From contig NC_134016.1 of the NCBI RefSeq assembly GCF_040712315.1, positions 48,734,986 to 48,798,985 on the forward strand: a stretch of DNA of 64,000 nt. Reading direction: 5' to 3'. The stretch comes from Castanea sativa. Its lineage: Eukaryota > Streptophyta > Magnoliopsida > Fagales > Fagaceae. The translations under genes were made by a program, and so were the position numbers. The notes beneath the pieces are model-generated. The model worked only from the letters and a program-made list of their open reading frames with translations. It did not search any database and had not been told where the DNA came from. This document shows, in pieces, positions 33,215-46,704 of the stretch; within the stretch, counting starts at the first letter, position 1, and each line of letters starts with the position of its first letter.

Positions 33215-34837
33215 TAGTATTTTCATTATTTCTAGAATAAGATGACAACACACTTTTTTTATTTTTTATTTATAGGTAACAACACACCTTTGTACAAGCA
33301 TACCAATCATCATTGTAAGCTGAGATCATTTGCCATGTTTAATCCCATGTAAACCCTCTCTGTTAAAGAAGAGATATTCATATCATAGTACTAAATTTCT
33401 AGAATGAATCTTGAGAAGATTTTTGTCATATTGCAGTGCAAATCTTTCATTGAACAACATTTTATACGTGCTGGATTGTTGAAACAGTAATCTTTCTTCT
33501 CCATGATGCATTTCCCAAGCATTACATCATTGAGATATTTGTCCATTAAAAGCTGGGGTAGCACTCTCCTCTTTAAATAAGAAAAATGTATTTCAGCGAT
33601 GATAAATTTAATTCGGAAATTGATACCTCTTCTTTTACTAAATAACTGCTGCGGTGCGTATAAAAAAAATGATGGGGTAGCATTCTCCATTAGCTAGGGT
33701 TACATGGATCAACATTGTCTACCCTAGTCAACAACCATGTAAACTATTTGCATTGATAATTATATGGGTTCTGATAAATTAGACTATGGATAGAAATGAC
33801 AAAAAGGAGACTTGATATTGTAGGATAAGAATAGCAGAATGAAAAGAAGGCAATATTAGTAGACGATGACATTCTTAAATGATTTGGGAAGATTGACTTC
33901 ACCATCAAGATCTGCATGCATTCCATACTGAAACACTACTTTTGTTAGAAACCTCTGCACCATGTATAAAGCATAATTTTTGACGTCCAATTTGTTCTCA
34001 GACATTTACTATCAGCAGAGAAGCAGCCCTCCTATTCTTCACCTACTAAAATAATGGAATGGATTAATGGGGGTAGCTATTGATTGAATCAAACATTTCA
34101 GAGTTTTATACATCAACTATGCAAGAAGCATATACTATACTCATCACCGTTGATGAACAGTAATTTATCTAATTGCCATGATTTGGGTGATAAACAATAT
34201 ACACAGCCAGTAATTCTCACTATCTCATTAGAAAATATAAAGGAATTAATAACACGATTGTTATATGGTCTGTCTATCTCTATAATTAAACATGTTTGAT
34301 AGAATTAAATTTTTATGATGTACAAGGACGTACTAGCTAGACACCAGAACAGAGTCATGATAATGGATGGGTTTGGTAGCTTATGACTTTATGTTGTTTT
34401 ATGCTTGATCTCTAGAATAATAATCATAATAATAATAACTAAATAAAGAATTATCTTTGTAAAATACCCAAAATAGGCTCAATATAAGCAAAATACCAAT
34501 AGCATACATTTCGACTCTAATTATACTTGCAACATTTATGCATATGCAAGACATGATATAAAGAAGTAAATTTTCAGTCCTTGGATCACATGATATAAAA
34601 ACATACCAATGTCTACAAATTAGTGTAAAGACTTGACCTTTGCACTGCTATCTCCTACCTGTCTTGAACCTCTTCCCCTCCTCTACAACTATACCATTTA
34701 ATCTTAAACATCTAAAACTTCAAAAAAAGTTTAAAATCATTTTATGAAGTCCTTAAAACTCTGCAGTTGTATAAGTACCATCTGTTAACAAGAACATTGC
34801 ACATGTTAATTTGGTTTTTCTATAAAAAAAAAAAAAA
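33215..34837. other. Intergenic DNA, nothing recognised
   Basis: AT-rich with no coding region, SINE or inverted-repeat element that I can support. Confidence 0.3.
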
Positions 34838-37800
34838 CTTATTTCAAGTCCTCAGCCTTTTTTGCATTTAGAAGATCATATAAATGCCTATAAAAGAAAA
34901 CATCGGGCAGCAAGTTAGCACAAGAAAAAAGAATTTACATCAAAACGGAGGAAACAAAATTATATACTAAACAAATGGTTAGTTTGGAGACTGCAAAGTT
35001 TGAATACAAAGAAAGGGTGCAGCCATGAGTTATAAGGCAAAAATCTTCAGCAGAAACGTATTAAAAACATGTCCAACTAGCAAAAAAGCTGATCCATGCA
35101 TAAGATTTCTCACTACATAGAAGCATCATTGCACGCTTATTTAAATATCCAAGTGGAGCCAACTACATTCCTGTAAGTACAATTAATATAAAATAACTAC
35201 TGGTCTATTTCACACAAACAACTGGAGGGAAATCAGTATTGAGAAATGGCTTTCTACTATGCAAAGGTCTAGGCAGGTGATCATAGCATTAAGTTCTCAA
35301 TTGCTCAAGCTTATTCAAACCCATCTTTTATCACAATCATCCAATTCAACTGCATTTTAGACATCTAAAATCATGAACTATTCAAGTAAAATAAAAATCC
35401 ATTATTTTTCTATTTTTTGAAGGGAACAAAATCTATTGCTGAGATTTTAAGTCACTCCTAGTTAAATACTTAGTAGTTAGTTCTGCCAAATCCTGCAGAC
35501 CTGACCGCTTTGTAAAATTGTTTTAACTCAAACAACTTTGAATGCACTGTGTTTGAACAGAGTCTTCTAGCTGAAAATCAATGGCACCATGACCATTCCA
35601 TCAATCAAACCTTAACTTTCCAACAACATTCACTCAAGCTACCTATTTTAGAACTAATACCACTATACTAGTGAGCCCCTTCAACAACCCATAACAAACA
35701 CGCCCAACTAATGAACAACAGTTCTAATCTGTACAAGTAATCTCTTGACTGTGGCCAATGAGATGGTTTTTTGTGAGTCTTAAAAAGCATAGGCCTTTCT
35801 ACTTTACTGGTCCATTAACTAGATAAATTTAATGCTTTTTTCTCAAGTAATTTTGAAAACTCTTGTAACCATTACAAGAAATTGAATTCAACAACAAATA
35901 AAATGACCATCAATTCTGCTTTTCTTTGCATTAATGTCCTCTCAAATTGAATTAGTTTCTGTACATATGAGCCATTGAATTTGAGAAAGAGAATGGGAAG
36001 TGACAAGTACCACCAAAGATGCAAATCAAACAAAGCAAAAGGGGGAGACATACTCCGGCATTCAACAATGTAAAGAAATTGAATAGACATGATACAAAGT
36101 AAAACAGTTTCAACTTTCAATTGAATAATAGTACCTGGGCATATTTCTTTGAAATTTGATTTAAAAGATTCTCAGTTTCTTTAATGTTGGCTATCGATTG
36201 AAGATGGTGTCATCTTTTATGGAGGGATGGCCCACTGAAGAACACAAATCAAACCCAAATTTGCTATATCAATTGGAAGCTTAGAATCAGATGTCAAAGA
36301 AAGACAGCTGGTGTCATCAGTGATTAGAGGAGGTTGAGGTTCTCCTACGTCTGAATCCATTGGAAGTGGAGAAAGGAGGTAATAAAGGTGCAAGCTCAGA
36401 GTTGTCACCAACATTTTGAGGAGGACGAGTACATTCCACATGTGCCCCCATCCTTGCAATGACGGGTGCAAATTTTCTGAATTCACTTGTCCAATGAGAG
36501 ATTTTACATGAAACCTCAACATGATTCTGATCACCTTGCAACAAGTCTCCAAATTTCTGCTGCAATTGGCTATGAGGTACACCGTAAAACCACAAATGAT
36601 CACACTTTAGACCTTGAAAGATCAGCTGCCGCATGAAAGGTTGCATATTACCATTGATGGAAATGTTGAAAACACAAACCCAACTGATTATATCATCACG
36701 GAGAGAACCGCACTTATCATTATTTCAAGTCCTCAGCCTTCCAAGGAAAATGACTTTTGCATTTAAAGGCAAGAGTAAGAAGATCATATGAATGCCTATA
36801 AAAGAAAACATCGGGCAGCAGGTTAGCATAAGAAAAAAGAATTAACATCAAAACAGAGGATGCAAAATTATATACTAAACAAATTGTTAGTTTGGAGACT
36901 GCAAAGTATGAATACAAAGAAAGGGTGCAGCCATGAGTTATAAGGCAAAAATCTTCAGCAGAAATGTATTAAAAACATGTCCAACTAGCAAAAAAGCTGA
37001 TCCATGCATAAGATTTCTCACTATATAGAAGCATCATTGCACTCTTATTTAAATATCCAAGTGGAGCCAACTACATTTCTGTAAGTACAACAAAGATAAA
37101 ATAACTACTGGTCCATTTCACACAAACAACTAGAGGGAAATCAGCATTGAGAAATGGCTTTCTACTATGCAAAGGTCTAGGCAGGTGATCATAGCATTAA
37201 GTTCTCAATGGCCCAAGCTTATTCAAACCCATCTTTTATCACAATCATCCAATTCAACTGCGATTTAGACAATTAAAATCATGAACTATTCGAGTAAAAT
37301 AAAAACCATTGTTTATCTATTTTTTGAAGGGAACATAATCTATTCCTGAGATTATAAGTCAATCTTAGTTAAATAATTAGTAATTAGTTCTGCCAAATCT
37401 TGCAGACCTGACCACTTTGTAAAACTATTTTGACTCAAACAACTTTCAATTATTGTGTTTGGACAGAGTCTTCTAGCTGAAAATCAATTTCACCATGACC
37501 ATTCCATCAATCAAACCTTAACTTTCCAACAACATTCACTCAAGCTATCCATTTTAGAACTAATACCACTATACCAGTGAGCCCATTCAACAACCCATAA
37601 CAAATACGCTCAACTAGTGAACAACAATTCTAATCAGTACAAGTAATCTCTTGACTATGGCAATGAGATGGTTCTTTGTGAGTCTTAAAAAGCATAGGCC
37701 TCTCGATTTTACTGGTCCATCAACTAGAAAAATTTAATGCTTTTTTCTCAAGTAATTTTGAAAACTCTTGTAACCATTACAAGAAATTGAATTCAACAGC

Positions 37801-38630
37801 AAATAAAATGACCATCAATTCTGCTTTTTCTTTGCATTAATGTCCTCTCAAATTGAATTAGTTTCTGTACGTATGAGCCTTTGAATTTAGAGAGATTGGG
37901 AAGTTACAAATGCCACCAAAGATGCAAATCAAATAAAGCAAAAGAGGGAGACATACTCCGGCATTCAACAATGTAAAGAAATTGAATAGAGATGATGCAA
38001 AGGAAAACAGTTTCAACTTTCAATTGAATGATAGTACCTGGGCATATTTCTTTGAAATTTGATTAAGAGATTCTCAGTTTCTTTAATGCTGCCTATCGAT
38101 TGAAGATGGTGTCATCTTTTATGGAGGGCTGGCCCATTGAAGAAGAACACAAATGAAACCCAGATTTGCTATATCAATTGGAATCTTAGAATAAGATGTC
38201 AAAGAAAGACAATTGGTGTCATCAGTGGTTATAGGAGGTTGAGGTTCTCCTGCGTCTAAGTCCATTGGAAGTGGAGAAAGGGGGTAGTAAAGGTGTGACC
38301 TCAGAGTTGTCACCAACATTTTGAGGAGGACAAGTGCATTGCACATGTGCCCCCATCCTTGCAATGACAGGTGCAAATTTTCCAAATTCACTTGTCCAGT
38401 GAGAGATTTTACATGAAACCTCAACATGATTTTGATCACCTTGCAACAAGTCTCCAAATTTCTGCTGCAATTGGCTTTGAGGTACACCGTAAAACCACAA
38501 ATGATCACACTTCAAACCCTGAAAGATCGGCTGCCGCATGAAAGGTTGCATATGACCATTGATGGAAATGTTGACAACACAAACCCAACTGATTATATCA
38601 TCACGGAGAGAACTGCACTTATCATTATTT
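34838..38630. repeat. About 1.9-kb tandem duplication of the TNL 3' region
   Basis: Unit 1 (34838-36719) and unit 2 (36720-38624) are close copies, for example the tatttcaagtcctcagcc start and the ggtgtcatcttttatggagg text near each end. The motif TTATTT occurs at the left edge (34838), the junction (36720) and the right edge (38625), so the duplication probably joined at this microhomology. Unit 2 runs into the last TNL exon; unit 1 carries a copy of that exon's end. Confidence 0.85.
36317..36719 (-). pseudogene. Duplicate of the last part of TNL exon 5
   Basis: Encodes the same C-terminal end as the intact gene (WFYGVPHSQLQQKFGDLLQG, HVEVSCKISHWTSEF, RRRRTSTSSNH and stop). It starts abruptly at the tandem-duplication junction (36720) and has no upstream exons. 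It is a by-product of the 1.9-kb duplication. Confidence 0.85.
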
Positions 38631-41600
38631 GCATAACTGTCTTTCAAAGGAACTAGATGAAAAGCAATACAAAAGGCAAATGTTGGAAATTCTGGACCAA
38701 CCCAAAATGATATGGAGCTTTCAATGCTTTGATGGTTGAACCACTTTGGTATCTTCTTTTCTGGTACTATAATATTATATCTCTCTCCAAAATCAATTAG
38801 ATACACATCTAGATTTGAACGTAACTCTTCTTCAATTAGGAAGAACTTAGAGAGGGAGAGCTGGGAAGAGTAATCAATCTGATGTGAATGAGAATCCACA
38901 AATACGTTGCCTTTCACACCTGAACATTTCATATTTGGTGAAAGCTCTAAATTTCTTCCAAACTGCATGCAATTAGTAAATTTCAGAAATTGGAAGTTAC
39001 CAAAACTAGTAAAGTATTTGGAAAGGTAACCAAAATTGTTTCTTTATAAGAGAGAGGTACCTGAAGGAATAGTTTTCTTAATGATTTTGAATTCAACGAG
39101 ATGCAGTTTGACACATACACAGATCTTATACTTTCTGGAAGCTTCGGAATTTTCTTAAGGAACATGGAATCCTCAATTAGAAGAAAATCTAATCCATTGA
39201 ATCTCATAATGCTATCTCGGATGTTCAAATTTTCACTCCCTGATAGCAAACATTTCTTTGAGAGTTGGAAACAAGAAGTCAAATTTTTTACAAGATTCAA
39301 CATCTGAAAAACATATTTTGAAAAGCCACCATAAGAATTGCATAGTGCTTGTCTACCTATCTCCACGTCCTTTGCAAATTGGACATTGCCATGAAGAATA
39401 AGTTTGCGAAGATATTGCAATTTATAGATGCTACTTGGAAGATGACACGAATAGAAATAGGAACCTATATCTAATCGTTCAAGCCCAATGAGATTCCCAA
39501 ATGATGAAGGAAGCTCTCTAATGGCAGTGTATGCCAGACTTAGGAACTTTAAATTTTCCATTTCTTGTGGAATATCAGGGAACCTCTCAAACCTATTGCA
39601 CTCGTAAAGAATTAAAAATTTAAGAGATTTCATCTTGATGCAGCTTGGAAGAATTTGAAGTTCAATGCAACCCGTAAGGTCCCAACTTTCAAGCTTATCA
39701 AGACATCCATTAGAGTCATGAACCTTGACTAATTTCATACATTCACGAAGATTCAATTGCTTTATGTTTGGGGTGGCGATCGATAAGTCAGGCAATTCCC
39801 TAATGCATTGACAGGATTGGAAATTCATATATACCAAGCTTTTACACTGTATCCTCTGTAGAAAAAAAAAATCAAAATTAACTTCAACAAATGTTAAATA
39901 TAGTTCAATCATTAATGAAGTAATTATAAATTATAAATAAATAAAATTATACCTCGAGAAGCTTGTACAATATAACCCTACTTTCTGGCATGTTAAGTAC
40001 AGTGAGCTTTTGAGGATGAAAATTGGATGGTAAGGAAGATAAAGGAAATCCACGCCAATCAAGCACCCTTAATCCGTTGGGAATATTATCAAGATTTGCA
40101 CAAATCTCTACATTACTAGCTATAAAAAACTTGAGATTTTTCATCTTTTCAAGACAGTTAGGCTCTAATTGAATCTTTGATGGTTTAGCTGAGCATATCA
40201 TTATGCCTCGAACTTTTTTTGACCCCTAGTTAGACAAAGCATTAAGTGAATCACACTATACAGTAAAAAGTGTTAATGACGATAAACTTAAACAAAAACC
40301 AAACTAATGAACTTAAATTTTCTTCCACATTTAAACGGAATAAAAACCAATACATATGCCTTTTGAAAAATGAATTAAAATGATGCATACCGTATTTTCA
40401 GTTAGTACATCAAGAACATCCTCATAATGCCATAGTCTACTACGCTCTCCAGGTAGTTGTGGTGATTCCCGTCGAACAATGTCCTTACCCATTTGTTGCA
40501 GCAAGTCATGCATTGACAATTTGTCATATTGATCAACAGTTATTAGACACATATCAATAAGTTTTGGAATTCCACAAATTGGATGTAAATCGCAAGAATC
40601 TAGTACATCCATGACATACTTCTTATGAAATCCCTTAAAGAAACATGCAATATCGAGGAAAATATCTTGTTCAGCTTCATCCAATCCTTCATAACTTATT
40701 TCGAGTACTTTTTGAATTTCTTTATTAGGAATTTTTTCGTACTTATCTATAGCACTTTTCCATTCAGGTTTAGATCTTCCACACAAATCAGCGCCCATTA
40801 TTGCTAGAGCCAATGGAAGTCCCTTGGTATATTGTATAACTTGGTTTGCAAGTTCCAAATAATCTTTTTTAGGTTTGTTGCTTTGGAAGGCATGCTTACT
40901 AAAGAGTTCAAGAGCTTCATCTTGATCTAATGCCTTAACCTCGTACGTTAAAAAACATTTTCCAAGAGTAGCTCCCAAGTGTTTGTCTCTTGTTGTTATA
41001 ATAATTTTGCTTCCAGAAGCAAACCAATCACATCCTCCAAGCAAATTTTCTATCTGGACCCATTTATCCACATCATCAAGAACTAAGAGAATCCTCTTAA
41101 AAGAAAGTCTTTCCATTATCATATTGACTCCTCTAGATTTGTTACCCACCTTTAAATTTCGATCCCTTAAGATCTCAAAAAGAAGTGTCTCTTGTAGTTC
41201 AATTACACCATTATTTGTCCCAGATTTTTCTCTAAAATTTTCTAGGTAACAAAATCCATCAAAATGATGAAAAATTCTATTAAAAATAGCTTTTGCGATT
41301 GTGGTCTTACCTATTCCACCAGGGCCATAGATCCCTATCATGTGAGCATCATTTGACTCAATATCTGAAAGAATGGTCTTTACACGATCATTTATTCCAA
41401 CAGGGTATCGAGTAATAGATAATGGCTTGCGATTTAATTTAGAATTTGAGATCTCTTCAACAATTCCTTGGATAAATTTGGACTCGCTGCCACTGTCATT
41501 CACATTACATCAACAAAAAAAAAAAAAGAGTTAGACCAGAAAATAGAAATATGAAGACAAACCATATTTAAGATGTTCGGCATGTGCATTAAATGTGAAA

Positions 41601-43064
41601 TATTAGCAATTAAAGTAAGTGGCATGTACTAATTTATAAATCAATAACCATCATTAGCACTTTCTTTTTTGTTGAGAAAGTATTTTTAGCTTTTAGGCAT
41701 TGTTTCAAAACAATTAAGTATTAAACCGTCAAGGGAGTAGTACAGTGGTTCATTGGTTCAACAATTCTGTCACTGGCTCAACCGTTAGACAAATAATTAA
41801 TTAATTTTAAATAAGAATGAATTATAAAAATACAAAAAAAAAATGAAGATACTATAAAAAAAAATGCAATGGTATTCAATTAGTACATAAATATGTAGGT
41901 ATAACATAGAATGAGATTAATAGAATATTATTGTTTAGACAATTTATATAAATATAGAATTTAACATATACTAGTATATAAAAATGACTAAATAATAGGA
42001 CATTTTGAATTGGTCAAAATGACCTAAATATTAAAAACCAAACAGATTGAATAAAATCATGCAATTTGGTATTTTTCTAAAAGTCCTGGTGGTTTTTTCA
42101 TGGTTTAACCCTTTTTAAAAATAAAAAATATGACAGTTTCCTTCGTACCAATCCAAAATTTCATATGATTCACTAGCTTGACAGTTCAATCATCAGTTTG
42201 GTACAATTTTGATAACTATAATTTTAACATGAAGTTGCTTGGAAAATCTAGTTAGGTGACAACTGAAACTTACTAAAACTCACTTTTAATACTAGAAATA
42301 AATTATTGAGGAAGCTTTAAAAAAAAATTTTAAATGAATAATATGTCGGTGAAACTCCTATTTAATTGGTAAGGTAACGTACATTTAAATTCTTCTTTCT
42401 ACCAATTCTCCAAAAAAATATATCATCTTTCTAGTTTATACCATTGCGAGCTAACTTCTATAATAGAAGATATGAAGGAAAAAAAATTTAGATTCATAAT
42501 TTGGCCAAAAATTGGGACAAACCACTAAAACTCATAAAAAGTACAAGAATTGTCACTGAATACATACCTATGCTTGTAATGCCAACCAGATATATTGGCT
42601 GCTTCTTGGAGAGCATTTCTCCATCTTTGTACTTCCTTGCTGTGCTTAATGTTTTTTTCATATTTAGCTAGAGCTTTTCCAAACTTTCCATTTTGGTTAC
42701 GTACATCTGATGGGTCCACATTGTAAAAAATTGGTCGCACCAATTGGCCATTCTTCTCGCACTCAACAATCTTGGCTAGCTCATCCAAACACCAAGTGGA
42801 TGATGCATAATTTTCAGAAAGTACAATTATTGATATTGTTGAGTTCTCAATGGTTTTCAAAAGCTCTGTAGAAATTTTTTCTCCCCTTTGGAGATTATCA
42901 TCGATGAAGGTGTGAATACCCTTTAAATGCAAAGCCTCATACAAATGGCTAATAAAACCATAACGGGTATCTTCACCTCTGAAACTCAAGAAGACATCAA
43001 AGTTCTTGGGTTGGTGGGTGAAAGGGGAAGATGAGACTCCTTTGCTGATCACAAGAGCCATCAA
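38222..43064 (-). CDS. TIR-NBS-LRR (TNL) immune receptor, intact
   Basis: Five exons: 43064-42568, 41492-40391, 40225-39953, 39855-39061 and 38962-38222. All introns are GT-AG and frame is kept, giving 1135 aa. TIR (about 20-165): FDVFLSFRGEDTR and SSTWCLDEL, with Glu95 at the position known as catalytic in plant TIR NADases. NBS: P-loop GPGGIGKTT (about 222-230), kinase-2 LLVLDDVDKW with the Trp typical of TNLs (about 304-310), GSKIIITTRD, GLPLALAIMG (about 390) and MHDLLQQMG (about 493). LRRs fill exons 3 and 4 (534-889), for example LRVLDWRGFPLSSLP and MKSLKFLILYECNRFERFPD. Exon 5 holds a C-JID/post-LRR domain (IPKWFNHQS at about 960, SISFWVG). Such receptors detect pathogen effectors and signal through EDS1 modules. 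The start could be Met1 or Met2. Recognition specificity is unknown. Confidence 0.92.
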
Positions 43065-44136
43065 GATTTATGAGCAGACTGTTGTAAAGATCTGGAAGGA
43101 TGAGAAAGAAAACTATTAAGGGGTTGTCAATATCGGAAAGTGAATGACAAATTTGGAAGAGGGTGAATGCAAGCAAGAGGAGCCTTTAAAGGCAGCTTGC
43201 TTTCGGTGTGACCAGTAACTCTTCAAACTTTTAAGTGCCATACTAATGCTGCTTTCATCGCAATATTATGGAAGTTTCTTTATGAAACTTTTAACTCTGA
43301 GAAAATTTCTAAGCACCATACAGGTCATTGCGGTCAATCAGAATTGTAATTTCGTATCTTATTAGTCAATATCTAAAGCCAGCTGTAATTTCTAATAAAC
43401 ACTTCCCACTTACCATAAGAGTTCATTTTCTATGTTGGCATTTTAAGAGGGGAAATTCTTGGGGGAAATGGCAGCTATTTTTTGGATGGAGGGGGAGAAG
43501 GAATTTAGTAGCTAAAATGTTCGTGTTTTGTTTTCTTTTTTATAATGAAAAAATGCTTGTGTTTGTTTACAAGATTCTATTATTCATGAATAATAAGAAG
43601 AATAGTTAGGTGGAATTGGGATAGCTAACTAGAGATTATTTAATGGTTTTTTTTTTTTTTTGTTGGCCTGTTGGAGTAGTGTACTGAAAAAGTGCAATAG
43701 GTGATGTGAAACTATCACGGCCCAAAAGCTTTTAAAAGTGGAGCCACTCAGCACTTGGATAACTAAAATGATTTTTATTTATTTATTTAATAAAGGATTC
43801 ATGGTTTTCATAATTAAGGATAATATCCTATGTTACTAATTTACAAGGCTCTTGACAGCCAAAAAGATGACTCCAAATCTTCAGTTCTACTTTACGTTCC
43901 ACAAATAAGAACATGTTATATGTCAGATATTTCAATTCCTTATTTTAGGTAAGTGAAATAAGAAAAGAGCCATAACAATTTCCCAATATTATACACAACT
44001 CAAACACAATAATATAAACATCAACTTAGACGTAAAAAATGACATAATCTTAGAAAAACAACAAACAAAAGCATATGATAAAGTTTAACTTATAGAAAAT
44101 AAATGAGTTAATTGTGGAAACTTTCCAAAAAGCCAA
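43065..44136. other. TNL upstream region
   Basis: Homologous to 8952-10017 in block B1 but without the LINE found there. It contains a T-run at 43648-43662. No separate gene is supported. Confidence 0.45.
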
Positions 44137-44240
44137 GGACTTTGTAGCTAAATTGGCACCTCTTCATGCACAAAGTGTTTAGATGTTAGGGGGGAAAGAG
44201 TTCGAACTGCAGAATTAGAAGTATATTGTAATTATCTTTA
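44137..44240 (+). mobile_element. SINE relic (B2 copy)
   Basis: Box A tagctaaattggc and box B gagttcgaactgc. Paralog of 10018-10135. A second SINE tail with a poly(A) and (AT)n run follows at 44250-44357. Confidence 0.5.
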
Positions 44241-44304
44241 GAAAAACTTGTGGGGGTTTGGGAGGCAACAGCCGAGGTTCAAGTTTTTAAGAGGGAGCTT
44301 TACA

Positions 44305-44359
<55 letters not shown>

Positions 44360-44857
44360 TTAGATTAATGGAATTGAACTCTTGGTCTATGCAGCATTGT
44401 GGAGAAATTCCTACAAATCCCACAAATATTGGCAACAACAAAAGCAAATATTGCTACAGATGCGAGAAACGTGGGTTCTAAGATTTGGAGTTCAAATTCA
44501 AATAATACTTGACCATGTACTAATTAACCTCCCTTATAGAAAACATTTTTTCATCAATTCTGTTTTTCTTTAATCAAGTGTAAGGGAAAATTTGGTGAAA
44601 TTGGATATAGCTTTGGTGAGTCGTTTGGGGCCTTTTTAAGGATTGGGGTTGTGGAAGGGAGGGCATGTATCTAGCCAAAGAAATAGATATAATTTTTGTG
44701 ATATCAGTAAATCTGCAACCTAATAGAGATCAATGAAACAAAAAATATCATAGATTTTCAAAAACAATATTCATAAAGCTGATAGCAAATTCACTGATTG
44801 AATTATTAAGGAAAGAAAAAACAAATAAAAAAAACACGAAGATCGAAATTTCCTTAC

Positions 44858-44990
44858 CTGATCTGAGTTTGTGAGAGAGAGAAATGAGATAGGAGAGACT
44901 GAGGAGAGCACTCTTTTTTTTTATGAGAGAAAGACTTGAGGGAAGACTTGAGGAAAAAGTAACTAGCACAGTCTCTCCGCGTTTGTGACA
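44858..44990 (-). promoter_or_regulatory. Possible non-coding leader exon of the TNL gene
   Basis: On the minus strand a purine- and CT-rich stretch ends in actcagatcag|gtaagg, a strong donor (44858/44857). A possible acceptor, acaacag, lies 14 bp upstream of the TNL start codon (near 43079). The same donor context is kept in block B1 (near 10935). A leader intron of about 1.8 kb would result. This is inference from splice motifs and conservation only. Confidence 0.35.
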
Positions 44991-45059
44991 ATCAATTAAA
45001 ATGGATGCATCTCATATATTCAAAATACCGTTATACCCTAAAAAAGTAACACTCTCTCC

Positions 45060-45373
45060 TCTCCCTTCTCTTTCTTTTTAACTTTGCCGAACCATCCAAG
45101 CACTTTCAATTTTTATACCGTTTGAAAAATCAACCATTTTTTTAATATTATTTCTTCGTACTTTTTTTATATAATTTCTTTTTTTAATATTTATTTATTG
45201 ATTTTCAATTATTATATTTTTAAGTAAATCCCCTAACCATAATATTTTTACATTGTTAGGCCGTATTTATATTTAAAAAGTGTCTTATCGTGTTTTTGGG
45301 TTTATAGTTTTTTTTTTTTTTTTCTAGTCATTAGTTTGTGCTTTTTTTTTTCTTTTAAATATTTATATGAGTT

Positions 45374-45418
<45 letters not shown>

Positions 45419-46704
45419 ATATTGACACAACAAATTTAATAATATTTTCATAATTATTGAAGTATCAATTTCTTATAGGTCGAAATAAAATAATAAAATA
45501 TAAGACTGTAATCAATCACGACTGAAACTAAATGTTTTGTGAAAATGTTATAACACTTGTTATGTGAATGTGTAAAAGCAATAGTATTTTTTAGTTTTCT
45601 TAATATGTATTGTTTTTCACTTCATTGGGTTTTTTTTTTTTCCAGTCATCGATTTGTGCTCTTTTTAAAAATATATATATTTATATGAGTTGGCATATAT
45701 ATTGTTATATTAACACAAAAATTTCTTAATATTTTCATAATTATTGAGGTGTCAATTTCTTATAGGTTGAAATAAAATAATAAAATATGAAACTGTGATC
45801 AACCACAACTAAAAATATATGTTTTGTGAAAATGTTGTAACACTTGTTGTTATCACAATATTTTCACAATTGTTAAGATCTCAGTTTCTTATAGATCAAA
45901 TAAAAAAAATGCTAAATTCATAACATTTTCACATTAATTTCACAACAAATCATAGGTAAGCTATTATTGATGGATAAAAAAGTGATAACAGTTATGGGTC
46001 CATTTTAGAATAAAAACCAATTTGCCAGCTAGAATTTGTTATGAAAATATTACGGAGATAGCATTTCTATAAAATAAATAATAATATATTAGATCAACAC
46101 TTCTCACGACTGAAAATAAAGGTATTGTGAAAATATTGTGACATTTTGTTGTGTTCCTAGACTTTTGTTTTGGTTTAGTCAAATTTGGTGAGCAAAAATT
46201 CACTGTTTCACACACAATTTTCTTCTATTGGATTTTTGTTTGTTTGTTTTTTTTAATCTATAGTTTAAAGTGGTCATTCCAATTAAAAACCAATAACAAT
46301 TTACCACCTAGAACTTGTTGTGAAAATATTGTAGATATAGCAATACTCTAAAACAAAATTATAAAATATCATATTAGGGCCCACCATAACTAAAATAAAG
46401 GTATTGAGAAAATATCATGACATTTATTGTATTCCTGGGCTGACTTTTTTCGGATAGTTTTCTTGGGCTGACTTTTTTTTTTAAACACCTTGTTAAAGTA
46501 AAAAACACATACTTTTACAAACAAAAAACAAATTATGAAAAAAAATACTTTCTCCCTTTATGTTTGGGTAGATTCATCCCCCAACTTTAATGTTGAATAA
46601 TTTCCTCCTTTATATTTTGTAGACAAGTATATAGTTTCTGCTGTTACTTTATTAGTTAAATCCTAACAAAATCTTATGATTCCTAGAATATTTCATTGTG
46701 CAAT
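45060..46704. repeat. Repeat block E1, left part
   Basis: Contains repeated units of about 300 bp with agtcat..gtttgtgc, tttatatgagttggcatat, (TA)n, attgacacaacaaa and caatttcttataggtcgaaa (near 45310 and 45640). The block recurs at 52.2-54.6 kb (E2). No coding region. The repeated caacaaat text suggests an old non-autonomous element, but I cannot place its ends. Confidence 0.55.

Noticed and set aside
36217..38508. Minus-strand ORFs of 128-129 codons at 36217-36603 and 38119-38508
   Set aside because: They overlap the TNL exon-5 text in another frame and are duplicated with it; the exon-5 frame matches the receptor family.
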